From Varroa destructor (Eukaryota > Arthropoda > Arachnida > Mesostigmata > Varroidae), in assembly GCF_002443255.2 (NCBI RefSeq), contig NW_019211456.1:44890791-44954790 (forward strand): DNA of 64,000 nucleotides. Reading direction: 5' to 3'. The notes under the pieces are model-generated. The model was given only the letters and a program-made list of their open reading frames with translations. It was not told the DNA's origin and did no database searches. A program made the translations under genes and the position numbers. Positions 26,889 to 38,973 of the stretch are shown here, one piece after another. How positions within the stretch are numbered: the first letter of the stretch is position 1; each line of letters starts with the position of its first letter.

Positions 26889-27684
26889 CACTATCTTATA
26901 GTAGATGTGTGCCCCGAGCGGCATAATAATCGTCGATATCGACGTTCCAGGGTGCCAATCTAACCCTCTAAAGCAGATTACTTCAAAGGAGAAGAACATT
27001 ACGTTGCGAGCATTGCGCAGGTGAAATCGTTTCTTTAATGACAGTTTTCTTCGTGTCCTAATCAGGCGTGATAATCATTCATTTATGTAGAATAAAGGTT
27101 TCACTCAATCAAAGCATGGGTATTTTTTTGATACAGCGTCCTTTTATCTAACTGATACGTGCCTATGTATGTACTTGGAGAAAGGTTGCTGTTACAATAT
27201 GGTTTTACGAGCAGGCATCTCATTTACGCAGGCTCATATAAACATAAGTCGGTGCTGTAACAAGGCCTAAGGTGATTGGAGCGATCTATATATACATATA
27301 GTCAACTAATATGTTAAAGGGCGGGACTATATAGGAGACACCAATCTGTCATTGGAGCTAAAGAGATAATGACGGTTTTCTCCAAGTATATGAAACGAGA
27401 CATTTTTTTGACATGCCGAGCGTCGATTCCACGATGTTCCGCTCGACTTAAATGTGCTCTCGTCACACCCTATTGGAGAGAATGTGCGTGTTTCCACAGC
27501 AAATTATAACATGAATGCACATGTCGGGTAAGACGTCGTGGCCACGTCACCCAATCAATAACAATTGGCCACAACAGTTGTGCTTGAATAACAAGTTGCT
27601 AAAGAGCATAACTTTAAGAACGTAATTCCCATATTGGCTTGCTGTAAGACTATCGGCGAGTCGTGGACCAGAAGCGAGGCAAAT

Positions 27685-27702
27685 GTATATATATATATAT
27701 AT
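27685..27702 (+). repeat. (TA)9 microsatellite
   Basis: Alternating TA array. Confidence 0.9.
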
Positions 27703-28222
27703 GTCAACCTAATAATCCCCTAGTTCTACAACCCCGATGGTTTCTGGGCGAAAAAATTGCTATATTTATATTTTATTTATTAACACATTGTTGTCGCATG
27801 TTACCCACTGTTCATCAGCTGTGTTTAACCGCTTTAGAAAAAAGCTCGATTACATTTTATTCTTATAGAGATTTACGAATAGAAATACCATGGAGTAAAT
27901 TCTTATTGGTCGATACGTGTACAATACGAACGTCAAGCTTTTTTTGGCAGCCAGCTCCCTTCGAATGATTGAAAACTATTTGATGGTAGATATTCGGCAT
28001 GTTCTTTTTTAACTTTACGAATGATTTATCAACATTCTCAGTAAGCGGTCGATCACTGTCTAAGGAGCACCGTTCACATCGAAATTTCCGGAACGGAAGC
28101 AGCAAAGCTATTATTGGCCCGCTTCTTTCAATAACGCATTTCGACCACACAGAACGATTTTCTATAGGCCTGAACAGAATTTAAGCCTTTATTCTAATGA
28201 AACTGTAAAACACAGTTATTTA

Positions 28223-28235
28223 TTTTTTTTTTTTT
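28223..28235 (+). repeat. T13 tract
   Basis: Homopolymer T run about 0.6 kb beyond the 3' side of the minus-strand endonuclease remnant; on that strand it is A13, so it could be an old tail, though nothing ties the two. Confidence 0.85.
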
Positions 28236-28856
28236 GTAGAAGTTTCATTTATCTTCATAGCACGTTATCCCATGTGCGAATGGAGGTTCTGTACATCCAT
28301 TACTGCCCATCAGGATGCCGACCCGACACGATCATATCACCTGAGACGTGTGACTTTAAAACCGCCGATTTAGAAAAACAGTCAATACTTGTTCGATAAT
28401 CCAAGGCCAAGCTAAAAGCCCATATTGACTCGAAAATTTGATAGGAGCATCGTTTAAAGCAGGTGTAATTTGGGTGTCTTTTCAGACAGAAAACTAATTG
28501 AAATCATGGCTACGGTTGATTCTCAATAGTAGAACTTGGTGTATAGGGAAATTCAAGATATGCTGATTCGACCGGGTGAGTATCGTGTTGCTCGTTTCTA
28601 TTATTTTTCTGGACATAATAAAATGATGACCCTGCGTCTGTCGTGCCTACAGCACCTAACGGAACTCGAAGCCGACCGATACAGTGTGATACATTTCACG
28701 CAAAGTGACTAAAACGGAATGCCAAAAAATGGCATAAATACAATACACCTGCCCAATTTAGACCCACTAACTAGCTAAACTTAACGTGTCAACGTAACGA
28801 CTAATGGGCACTCAACATACAAAAAGCATAACTAGTTCCATAAAAACAGTTCCACA

Positions 28857-29180
28857 TCATCGTCAGCTATTATATTATAATATAATATCATAGCAAACCT
28901 GGAATGAGGGTATCGGCCGTTTAAGTATACATTCGTTAAATACTGATAACCTCTTTTTAGTTCTCTACATAGATGTCGACTGTTCGAGACGTCACTGTCA
29001 GGAACTTCAGGCCATTGCTCGTTCCTTCCGGTGGTAGCCACGTATAGGCATTTAGTACAATGCATATTCGGCAACGAAGTCGACATCATCTCCGACAATA
29101 TCATCAAGTCCCGCAACGAGATAGCCACCTATTCCGGTGTTCCTAAGAGGTCTTTTTGCATAAAATGTCACTACAGTAAG
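28857..29180 (-). mobile_element. Fossil non-LTR retrotransposon endonuclease domain
   Basis: Two minus-strand frames together resemble the apurinic-type endonuclease domain of L2/CR1/RTE-like LINEs, which nicks target DNA for insertion. Frame A (29180 to a TAA at 29052) contains NTGIGGYLVAGLDDIVGD; its GGYLVAG sits where the family has GGDFNAR. Frame B continues with PDSDVSNSRHLCREL and ends in YLNGRYPHS (LNGR at 28924-28913), like the family pattern of an R-S-D-x-VN start, an LL-x-LC middle and an ILNGR end. About 42 residues separate GG from the SD pair and 27 separate that Asp from NGR, close to family spacing. The catalytic Asp and Asn of GDFN are lost and the two parts are in different frames, so the copy is dead. 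I did not recognise a reverse transcriptase part downstream (below 28.8 kb). Homology is recalled by pattern, not computed. Confidence 0.45.
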
Positions 29181-31341
29181 TCAGATAGAGTGTCTGTAGG
29201 GCACACTTGACAGGTTCTGACTAAAAAAAACACATTTTCGATTGCGCGCGCCTTTCTATCGCAACGAACTATTTACAACACAAAATCTATTCATCATAAG
29301 CGATGACTCCTCTACCTAGCGATGTCCTAATATACAGACTTGAATCCTTTATTAAATTTCTTGATTAAAAATATTTTCACCTTGTCGGCTTGGGCATATT
29401 TTTAAACTCCCCGAACTAGCAGACGGTTTAACATTTTTGGGCTAAAGATAAACGAATACTTTGTACCGTACGTCCAGAAGCGCTGTTACGCCGCACTACA
29501 TTAGACGATGTGTTATTAGAACTATTAGCGCAAAGGCCTCACCACTTCTCCTATCCTTCGTTGCCCCGTTGAGAATCCCCGAACTGAGCGATGAAGCCGC
29601 AGAATAATTTGCTCTGCCCTGCGTTATCACTGATTCCAATGGCCCTCGTATAACAGCAACTTGCTTGAATGTATTAGCGAGACGAGAAAAGATCGGCTGT
29701 CAAAAATTTCTCTCAGATACGGCGCTGTGCCTCTCAGGTTTCGGCTTGTCAGGTGCTGTTTAGGTCTTTGCCCACGCGTAGGAAGGTGGCGTTGATAAAT
29801 ATAGGAACAATAAATATAAATATCACATATACACTAGGCAATATAAATCATCATCACATCGCTTGTCGATAACGTGATATAGGTAGTGATTTGAGGAACT
29901 CAGTTAATGACTGGCGCTGCCGAAAGGGGTGCGAAGGATCGATCCGCGTACCACCACCTGAAAATTACAGCTCTTTCAGTGTCAATACTTCATTAATAGT
30001 ATCTGCAAGTTTTCCGCCAAACTTTAGACGATAATTGAGATCTCATGTATATTCAGCCGAGAGAAACCTGCTGAAATATTGCTGGTCTGAATCGAGTGAA
30101 GCTATTATTATTATTATTAGATTATATTTCTATACGTAGTTTTTCGTAAAACATGTATCTATGTGTTGGGCAGAAACACTGGCGAAGGTGTTGATTCTCT
30201 AGAAGAGCAGAGAGAACTTGTCTTAGCCGGTCACATCGAATGCACGTATACAGTGTGGGGCGAGACCGGTCTCGATACCGAGTGTATTCGTGTTTCATGT
30301 ATATAAGTTCGCGTATTAAATGTTGGGTGAAGTCAATAGGCTTCTTTTCCGCGTGAATTTTTCTACTCACGCATACTGCTGTATGGTCGAGATGAGCGCC
30401 ACGACTATGTCACATTGACGACTCTGTTCGTTTTATTGAGTAAACTAAAATTGATAAGTTCACCACTAACTAAAAACTAACTATAGAAGATGTGGGCAGC
30501 ATCTGATTATGCATGTTGCAATGAAGCATACCTCTCTAATGCTCGCTCCTCACGATCTTATTCGTAGCTCGTTTGCACTTCGCGTGCCTTGGCCTTGTTG
30601 TACAAGAACATGCTTGTTACTGGAACAGCTACCAGATGGTTGAAAAGTGATGGAATTACGAGTAGAGACGTCGAATTCAGAATATGGTTACGCTTATATG
30701 TCGCGAGAGGTTCCAGCTTACTGAGACGGTGCAGGAACACTTCCGAAGCTCAGTGTTGAAATAGTCTCTAAACAAATAGCCTATCGCAGGCTTCACTTAC
30801 GCTCTACTACATGTCCACATCTCCTGTATGCTTCTTGAGAGCATTCTATCTTACTGTTGTATTACATTGAATTGATGTCGTTAATTTATTGTGTGGTACT
30901 TCCGCTGGTACATATATTAGTATCTGAAGACCGACTGAAACGGGCTAATATATATGCACACGTGCCGCCCAGGTTTATAGTCGATACACAGTTGATATAG
31001 AATACGGAAATTAACTTCAAAGCGACTGCCTAGCTGTGTGAAAAGAATTTGGAAACTCCCTGTCAGACATCGTCGCGAAAGTTCTCATTTACAAGGGAAG
31101 AAACATCCAATTATTATTACACCTTGAGTAAATGCCTAAGCAAATATCTGGCCTGTTATGTCCTACCGGTCTGATTTAGCTTACGTATACAAGCTCGTGC
31201 AGGTTAACGAGTTTGTCGTCGTTCGACATCTTTAGCGGTTTCTGCTTCTTTCTGATCATCCAATGTAGCGGAACTAATGCCACTTAACATTACCAGTTTT
31301 CCCCCCTTTCGCCTCCTTTTTCACCGTTTGCTTTGTGCCAG
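29181..31341. other. No recognisable gene
   Basis: Upstream side of the LINE remnant; weak and broken frames only. ATT array at 30103. Confidence 0.5.
30103..30119 (+). repeat. (ATT)5 microsatellite
   Basis: Short ATT array in non-coding sequence. Confidence 0.9.
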
Positions 31342-31520
31342 TAAACAAGTACTCTGTTAAAGTCGCTGGCGGTGCATTTACAAAACCTAGGCCTACTATA
31401 ATGTATATACGACAAGCCCCAAGTGCGGTTTTCTGCCGTCGCAATGCTGAACCGACTAACGAACCGGGGGGCAGGCCAAGCCGGCGAGTCAGGCGCGTTA
31501 CTACAAAGAAGCTATGCTAG
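31342..31520 (+). CDS. Candidate exon in the GC-richer island
   Basis: A long pyrimidine tract (31300-31335) ends in GTGCCAG at 31341, an unusually good 3' splice site. The following frame, entered after one base of a codon, runs 59 codons to a TAG at 31518-31520. It reads NKYSVKVAGGAFTKPRPTI at the start and becomes Arg-rich at the end (GGRPSRRVRRVTTKK). I do not recognise the protein. A second open frame on the same strand, about 31400-31639, overlaps it and looks equally coding-like, so the true frame is not decided. Confidence 0.2.
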
Positions 31521-31642
31521 AACAGGAGGAGAGGTGTACTCCAAACAGCTCTATAGTAGATTCAGACATAACGAAGATGTTGGGGTTCGAAAGCCGCCCA
31601 CGACTCCGTGGCGTCAGTCCGTATCGCCCATAACGTAGATCT

Positions 31643-31930
31643 ATGGCCACAGAGTGGATAGAAATGCTCTCGGATGTCAATGGCTGGTCTGTCGCTCAGG
31701 ATATAGCAAGTTCTTACGAACAGGGTCGCATCAACTGCTCTAAGAAACACAGGGACTGTTTCTTTCGGCCGCCTTTAGTTAATAGCTCGATAGTTTTGCC
31801 TCTATTACTTTCGAAGCTGGGTTGCTCCGGCAGCCTTAGCCAGCAGGCGGGACCCGCAGACTCGATAAGGATGCGATGCCTTCTATTGACTACCGAACGA
31901 CGACTCTGCATCAGTCCCAGCACTACTTAG
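31643..31930 (+). CDS. Candidate 95-codon open frame, unrecognised
   Basis: Starts at a genuine ATG (ATGGCC, with G at +4) and runs to TAG at 31928-31930. The N-terminus reads MATEWIEMLSDVNGWSVAQ, acidic and amphipathic; the middle has a short hydrophobic stretch (SSIVLPLLL). No family is recognised. It sits inside the 31.3-33.1 kb island, between two other open frames in different frames, so it could be an exon, a small protein gene or an upstream ORF of a longer transcript. A frame of this length is not rare by chance in GC-richer sequence. Confidence 0.18.
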   Translation: MATEWIEMLSDVNGWSVAQDIASSYEQGRINCSKKHRDCFFRPPLVNSSIVLPLLLSKLGCSGSLSQQAGPADSIRMRCLLLTTERRLCISPSTT

Positions 31931-31989
31931 CTAGATACTATCGCTATTGCTACTGCTGTCTCTGCCTTTCCCTTCATGCACCACTACAG

Positions 31990-32150
31990 CAGGAGCAGGA
32001 GCAGTAGCAGCAGGCATCTTGGCCGTCTTTCCTGCTGCTGTTGCAGGCTTGAGGCTCTATTTCGCACAACTTAGTCATCTAGAAAGCTTCGTTTGTTCGC
32101 TGTCGTCCGTCGGCCGCTGTCGGCCCTGGCTAGTAGGCCAAGCCGGCTGA
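31990..32150 (+). CDS. Candidate exon, Ala/Gly-rich hydrophobic
   Basis: A pyrimidine-rich run with a CACTACAG acceptor at 31989 precedes a frame that starts with an Ala-Gly repeat (GCA/GGA codons) and reads GAVAAGILAVFPAAVAGL, a plausible membrane segment, before ending at TGA 32148-32150. Without splicing the frame can also open at 31947. The GCAGGA repeat may be a slippage product, in which case the Ala/Gly content means little. Unrecognised. Confidence 0.13.
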
Positions 32151-32552
32151 ACGCGGAGGCCTATGAAGAGGAACAACAACATCGAAGAGAAGAATGACGT
32201 TTCGATCGGAGTCCCGTTGCTCGCTTGTAAGCGCTAGGCAAAGTGAGAGGCGAAAAAAGCAGAGAAAAAGTGAGACTGAAAAGAAAATTGGGAAAGGAAA
32301 GCAGAGCATGCCACGTATGATAGCTGTATGGAGGGAATAGGGGTGTGAAGGGTATAGGAAGCGAAAGAAGTAAGTGCGCTCACTAGTAAAGATCAGAGCT
32401 CCTTCTCGTTCTTCGTTCGTCTGGCGTCGGCTGGACGCACTCTTACGGATATTAGCACAGTGGTAGGGCTTTTGCCCTAGCTGGTTACCTTCGTGTCTGT
32501 GACCGTAGGCCTCTGGGACTAACGGAACGTTCGACTCTCTGTGAGATACGAG

Positions 32553-32654
32553 ATGACAGAGGAGAAGATCGAGCAGTTCCTTGGCTGTTCTGAAGGCAAA
32601 AACTTCCTAGCTGCTCCTTCTGCAGCTTTCGCCGACTTGAGAATGAGAAACTGA
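32553..32654 (+). CDS. Candidate 33-residue small ORF
   Basis: ATG at 32553 to TGA at 32652-32654. The peptide begins MTEEKIEQFLGCSEGKNFL and is balanced in composition, with C- and G-ending codons common. The frame stays open for some 10 codons upstream of the ATG. It may be an upstream ORF in a long 5' leader of the candidate first exon at 32.96 kb, or chance. Confidence 0.13.
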   Translation: MTEEKIEQFLGCSEGKNFLAAPSAAFADLRMRN

Positions 32655-32763
32655 GCGAAACTGAGAGCAGGAGTCGGACAGCATTGGACTGCCATTACTG
32701 GTGTTAGTGCGGAGTAGCAGGAGAAAAACTACGGCGAGAGATCGACTATCGACAGCTGGGGCT

Positions 32764-32928
32764 ATGGCCAGCGCTTTACTCCCTTTGAGCGTTCATATCG
32801 CCCACACAACGGCTGGTGTAAGAAGGCCAGTGAAGAATCCGTTTGCCGCTAAGGAGGATTCGCGTAGCGAAAGAACTAAAGATAAGAAAACGTTGATAAC
32901 GGAAGAAAGAGAACGAAAACGAGGCTGA
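32764..32928 (+). CDS. Candidate 54-residue small ORF, basic C-terminus
   Basis: ATG at 32764 in good context (G at -3 and +4) to TGA at 32926-32928. It starts MASALLPLSVHIAHTTAGV and ends in a charged, Lys/Arg/Glu-rich tail. It lies 32 nt upstream of the ATG at 32960 and in another frame, as an upstream ORF would. Not recognised. Confidence 0.13.
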   Translation: MASALLPLSVHIAHTTAGVRRPVKNPFAAKEDSRSERTKDKKTLITEERERKRG

Positions 32929-32959
32929 ACGATGCTGGCCAGTGACCGGAGCGAGGACT

Positions 32960-33121
32960 ATGGCTCGAATCGTCCAGGCGTTTGAGCACAAAAAAAGAGG
33001 AAATAAAAGAAGAGTTTATACAAAGGATGCAAGAAATAAAAGCGTCGTTTGTCATCTTTCCGATTTCCGCCTTCCGAAAGTTACTAGCCGATCTATGAAG
33101 AGGCAAATATTGTCTAATTCG
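32960..33121 (+). CDS. Candidate first coding exon ending at a consensus donor
   Basis: ATG at 32960 has A at -3 and G at +4, a strong start context. The frame gives 54 codons, very basic (HKKRGNKRRVYTKDARNK), and ends exactly on a codon at TCG|GTAAGT (33121/33122), a full-consensus 5' splice site. The exon is the right-hand end of the GC-richer island 31.3-33.1 kb; sequence after the donor turns AT-rich, as expected for an intron. The next good plus-strand acceptor that I noted, also phase 0, is at 36131. The product is not recognised; the basic composition would suit a nuclear or nucleic-acid-binding protein, but that is inference. Confidence 0.27.
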
Positions 33122-36100
33122 GTAAGTAGCTATGGTATAAGGCTTCCGTAATGTTTCAAACAGGAACGATACGTAGTCATCATAAACTAAACGCATCCCA
33201 ATGCAGGTAACGTATTCCGGTTTGGTATCCAAAAGCTTATTTCTAAGGATGTTCTTAAACGAACTAGAACTATAGGTATTTCGTCATTGAAGGAGTGTGC
33301 GATGAAAATTATTGACTATACAGTAGCCTCAATGTAGGTGTTATTTTTAGAGCGTGCATACATTATAGTACGAAAAATGAGTGTCTCGTAGCCGATTGTT
33401 GACAGGTGTCACTGTTATTTGTTTAGTACCGGTGCATTTGTGTATCAGTCTGGCTTGTAACCCTACATTGGATATAATTGAACTCACATTGAAATTGATT
33501 CATCATGTTAAATTGTTTAGATTTTCGGTATTATGCATAGTTAGAATATGCATGTTTCAACATGAACACAAAACGTGAGCGTTGGCACTTTTCCCTTATT
33601 CAATATTCAACAAAGTGTATAACAACAAATATTCATATTTCCAATCAGGTAAAGTTTTCCTAAGCGGATTAAAGTTTCGTAGTTATTTATACTGGACTGC
33701 TGTGGAATGGTCAAAGTCCATTTAAACCGTTCCGCTGAACTGGGCTATTTCGCTGGTGGTCCGGAAAGTTCCTAGCGGCTAGAGTGCGAACCCTATTTCT
33801 AGATCTATTCAGTTATTGGATGGGGAATGGGAAATGCCGAATAGTAGTAGAAGCAAAAGGAGTGTAAATGGCCACTTACAGGTGGCGTATACCTGAATAC
33901 CTCTTCCGATAGCTTCCGGCATTCACAAAAGTGCCTAAAGAACTCGCATTGAGGTGACCCACTTGCTCTCTGAGGTCAATAGGCGTGACTTTCGGAATCG
34001 ACCGTATTCGCACCAATCTAGATTGCTTACCCAAGAGGCAGTATAATGAGCCTTTTGCGTTAGAATGGAAACGTTGGTTGGTGGAAACGTAAGCGTAACA
34101 ACATGATATATACCGAGCGTGGCATATGTTATCCTATTACGATTATTGTTACCATTGCTTAGCAATATCATAACTCTTCAATATTAAAAGACTAAGGTTA
34201 CCGAACGGCTAAAACCCCACATCAGATTTAGCTGACAAAGAGAGTGTTCTAGCATTTGATTCCTTCCCACGAAGAAACGATAAAGAAAATCGCGAACTTC
34301 TATTCGAAGAATGTCACAGCTGTACAACCAATAGATTTTCCATAAAAATAAATGAAAAAATCAACCTATCGGTTAATTTGATCGTTCGCAACTTTGTTTT
34401 CTTTTAATCTAAATGGTGCCACATTACCCTCGAATTTTCCGCCAGTAAAACTCGTTGAAAATCTACGTATAATTATAAAAGCAATTATCTTTTAAGAGTC
34501 GATCATATTTAAGCTCGTTTCGGATAAAATCACGTTAAGAGCTATATTTTTCAAAATTATTGGCAATGGCAAGTGATCTATCAACATTCATACGTGTGTA
34601 CCTTTTGGACGATCTATCGTCGGCCACCTACGCCTGAGGTAACTTTTTCAAACACGGTTTTATTACCATTGATCTGTATAGGTCTAGAAGAAGCCTAAAT
34701 ACGTTCGTTATGAATATGCAGATGTTTCAATTGGTACTTTGCTTAGGTCTTGAAAAGCCATGATCAGATGGGAGAGCCGTCTGAGGTATTCAATCAGATT
34801 AGACTGTGTCGTAAGATCGTTTAATGTTGTGTATACTAGTATGGTTGTATAGATTTTAGCTAATTCGATACTAAAATGACATGCTAAGTATACACCTTAG
34901 AATCACATCTCCTATGTAGTACGCTTTCCTGATAGACAGGGCGATACATGGACATATCTGTAATGAACGTAGCTCAAAAAGCGGTGCTATAGAAAGGCTG
35001 CATTTGTATTGGTCTGGTACTGCCTTGTTTTAATGCGATATTCCTAAACACGATATTTAACCAGGTTTTTTTCCTACGTTACACAGTCAAATGTGTATAT
35101 GCTATTTAAAACAGCTAGTGTATTTTGTCACGAAAACTATTCGTTACGTATATTTTTGTGTTTTCTCAGTTCATCACAGTTAAGAATAAGCATAAGGACT
35201 CCTACAACAAACAGGCTCATATGATGAACCGTTTTTTAATTGCACGCCGTGGTAATATTAGAGTGCTGATTTCATTGTACTCACTTGCAGGACAGTGAAT
35301 ACGTCCATGGCTATAGTTCGATGACAGCCAGCTGCATCATTCAGCGAGCCCGTAGCTTTCCGGCTTATAAATGCGCACATGACAACGTGTATTGCTGAAA
35401 TGCCCTCAGCACCGATCGTGCAATCTTTTCGGTTTAATATTAACTAGCGAAAACCTCAACTGCAATCTGGTTAACAGTAAAATCTATGAATGAGAGCGTT
35501 CTACTACGGTTGCGTTCTTAACGACATTGTCGCATCGTTAATCATGCAAATTCTCGTCGTTGTGTAGAAGCCACCACTACCCTTCGATGGAAGGGTTGTT
35601 AAACATCAAGTACACTTTGCCCTATCATCTGCCTCGGAAGAGCTGTACGGAGGCGTGTTTTCCACATTTTTTCTGTCTTCGAACAACATGCCTTCGGAAT
35701 ATGCTTGACAGAAGGGGCGAAGATGAACCGCTTGCACGTGTGTTAAGCAGAGCTGTATCAGCATCACTAATGCACCCACGATGACATGATGGTTGGTGGA
35801 GAGATGGTGAAACCTGTCTTGGACTAAGCAGAACAGCAAGGAGAGTTACGACAGTAGCGCGCTGGGCCTGAGATTGACATGAGATGATACGGCCCCTGAA
35901 CCGTTCCTGTTATTTTTTATCTCGCTATTTTGACCCCTGAACGTATTGATAAACAGTGTTACATTCTTTTCCCGTGCACATAGCCTAGCTACTCGAACTG
36001 TAAAGAGTGTCAGCAACCAGGTTCGGAGGGGGCGAGCGAGCGAACACGGAGTGTGTGGCAAGTAGGAAGCAACGATTCGAATCGCTTTGCTCGCATTTTC

Positions 36101-36131
36101 TTGCCTCTCTGTTCCTAACTCTTCCCTTTAG
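33122..36131. other. Possible intron
   Basis: AT-rich sequence between the consensus donor at 33122 and the acceptor at 36131; no coding signal of its own beyond short chance frames. Confidence 0.3.
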
Positions 36132-36254
36132 GAGCTTGCAGTGTTAGGAAGCTACCAGGACACTGCTGAGTTCTCCCTCAAACGGCGGCTTCCATGGAGC
36201 CTAGCTAAAACCACTGGCAAGAACAGTGGTGACAACGAACGCGTCCATCCGTGA
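36132..36254 (+). CDS. Candidate terminal exon
   Basis: A strong 3' splice site (a CTAAC branch-like motif, a run of pyrimidines from about 36107, TTTAG at 36131) precedes 40 codons beginning ELAVLGSYQDTAEFSLKRR and ending at TGA 36252-36254. The entry phase is 0, the same as the donor at 33121, so the two could be joined into a 94-residue protein. The 3.0 kb between them would be a single intron; no other support exists for the join. No domain is recognised. Confidence 0.2.
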   Translation, partial: ELAVLGSYQDTAEFSLKRRLPWSLAKTTGKNSGDNERVHP

Positions 36255-36822
36255 AACTGAATTTCCGCCCCTTTGGCATCAGCACCTAAAGTAGCAACTA
36301 TAACAGCCGCAACCATCGCAGTAAGGCCTTGGAGCTGGCATCACGACTACGAGCCCAATTCAGGAGCGGGAACCGGTCGGCCGTTCACTAGAATCTTAGC
36401 TGACTAGACGGGAAGCATAGAAACGGGAAGCGTTTGTTGAACACGAAGAATAGAAAGTCCGGCGTGGCCGGGAAAACGGGGAGCCGATAAGGCGACCCGC
36501 GGCGAGAAATAGAACTATTCGCTTTCTTATTGTTTCCCACTTTATCCCTTACGTAAACTGGTAAAGGCGTGTCAAGGGAGATTGTACGGAATGATACGGG
36601 ATGTAAGATGTAGGACAGACACAGGACGCAGTAAGAGACCGAGGCGAAAGAGAGGTGTTGACACAGCCTGTAGCACCGTTGGCATCGTTATTCTTATAGC
36701 ACTGATATCCTTATACGGGGAGCGACGACTCATTTGGAGAAAACTCCGGCCCCTGCCCTGGAAAATACCTATTCTCCATTGAAGTTAGGCTAATGCAATC
36801 ACATAAAGACGCATTCAATAGG

Positions 36823-36839
36823 ACACACACACACACACA
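36823..36839 (+). repeat. (AC)8 microsatellite
   Basis: Dinucleotide array in non-coding sequence. Confidence 0.93.
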
Positions 36840-38955
36840 ATCACGCATATACGCTTCAAGGTTCGTGTGCGTAGAATGTCCACGCAGTAAAATATGACGA
36901 TGCGACAGTGCGGTTAGTTGAAGTGGAATATTCCTTTGATTTAATTGTGATTTCACGCTTCTGGCTTCTAGCTTCGTTTAGTTTTAGTAGTTGAAAAAAC
37001 AGAATCAAACGCGCGCTAAAACGAGGCACTTCGAAAGGGTTCGAAGTTGCCATTAAACAAAAAAAGGTGTAGGTCTGTTATTGGGATGGTACTTCGAAAT
37101 AATTTTATTTATTACGATAAAACCTATCTGTTTAAATCACTATGGGACATGAATGATGTTCAGAGTTCTTTTGTATAGGTGTTGTTTGTATAAGTGTTGA
37201 TTTCACTGCTGATTCTTGGCCATAATGTACTAGCAGAAAGCTCTCCTATTCGTTGCGAACTTGTTAGTGCGATTCGTACGCCCAGTGTCTCCGCATAGCC
37301 TGACCTTGAAAACACTTTGAAGCGCTTACACAATACAAAACGCATGTGGATACGTCTAAAATGTGCCCTCTGAATAGCAGATATGCAGGCGATCGTGGCT
37401 CCGCGAGCCTGGCTACGGATCGGCCTTGATCCAGCAAAAACCGGACGTTCTCGACACCCTTTCGACACAGCAGCGTATTGTACTGAATAGTTAAGAAATG
37501 ACGGAAACGACTCTACAATTATCGCCTTGTTGCATAGTCATATCATTCTAGTGTATATGTCTTTGTCTATTTAGACAAACAGATTCTCCATATCGACCTT
37601 AGTGACTCACTTCTTTATTCAGCTGTCAAGCTGCTGACCTTGCCAGCTGGATAAACGATTACATGAGAAAGAATAATGGCGTGCTGTATACTTGTATGGG
37701 CGGAAAGATTGAGCCATTACAACAACCTGTTACCACGAGACGGGCGAGCGAAACTAGAAAGTCGTAGCGCATGGGTAACACTGTCAGAAGCGCCGAAAAG
37801 CTGGTCACTGTGTAGGATCCGCGTCTTTCGACCTTGGCGCGTTAGAAGTGAAGAATCGGACCATACGCCGCCTCATTAGAAGTTCTCTCCAGGAAGTTTG
37901 CAGGAACTGTAAGGCCACATTCGCTGAGTATATTTACTACGAGTAAGTCGGTGAGAAAGCAGCCGGATTTTAATCAGTGCTCCAGAAAGATAGGCGTAGA
38001 AACTCTGTGACTTCCTGAGTCTGAATTAGCCTCGAAAGAACAGAGTAACAGAGCTAGAGAGCGAAAAAGAAAGCTGGGCGGGTTTCTGAGGGATGCAAGT
38101 TAGTTAAAGATTAAAACCCGCAAGGACTGTACAGTTGTCAACTAACTTCTGTGAATATGGGAAGGTTGGGAGATAGGACATCTAGTGAAAGTGTATAGTA
38201 ATAGTCTTAGGGAGTTACACTAGGTCGCGTGTAGGGTACAGGCTATATAGACATCGATCATGTGATTGTTGTAGATTGATGCCAGGTCGGCAAGTATAGT
38301 TTTCTAAATGGTTTGTCTAGAATCTAGCAGGATGATTTTTGTGTCCGTTTAAAATTGGTTTATTGAAATAAATTCTGGAAAAAATGTTCCTTTGAAAGTT
38401 TGATCCAGCAAACCTCGAGAAAAAGGTAAAAACCATATTGGGCTATAAAAAAGAGCCAATCAGCGCAGTCAAAATAAAGACGATAATTACCTATCATTTA
38501 ATCACACGCTGAAATTTCATAACAATAATAACAGTGTTATAATAATATACGAGAGAGAGGCAGAAAACTAATATACCAGTAACACAAAGACAAGCTAACT
38601 CACATAATAAAATGCGAATTCTGCAGGTTGAACAAAGAAGGTCGTGAGCTTGTGATGCCCTAGTGTGGATTCCGTCCCGAAACCTGTATCGGTCTGCGTA
38701 GCATTTCGATTTCCCTTCTTCGCAATGCAACACGGTGAAGGAATGAGTATAGGACAAGAGTTGAAGACACCTCTCGTTCTCGATTCATAGTTGTAATTTG
38801 TTTGTCACCAGCAGATAAATGGCCTTTGTGTCATTGATGTAGCTAATGCAAGCCGGTGCGAACCTATGTTTTCAAAGCACGCGCTACATCAACGTCGGAG
38901 CGGCTACCGTGTGAAATTCGTATCACAGACAAAAGGCGCAGGACCATTCATTTTA

Positions 38956-38973
38956 ATGATGATGATGATGATG
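38956..38973 (+). repeat. (ATG)6 microsatellite
   Basis: Six ATG units. The open frames on both strands across it are low-complexity products (poly-Met, poly-Asp or poly-Ile). Confidence 0.93.

Larger units (their letters stand above)
26889..28856. other. No recognisable gene
   Basis: TA array at 27685 and T13 at 28223. Might hold eroded 3' parts of the minus-strand LINE remnant, but no motif is left. Confidence 0.5.

Noticed and set aside
32445..32520. tRNA-like string (TTAGCACAGTGGTAGGGC)
   Set aside because: Resembles an A box, but no GGTTCGANNCC B box and no acceptor stem can be placed around it.
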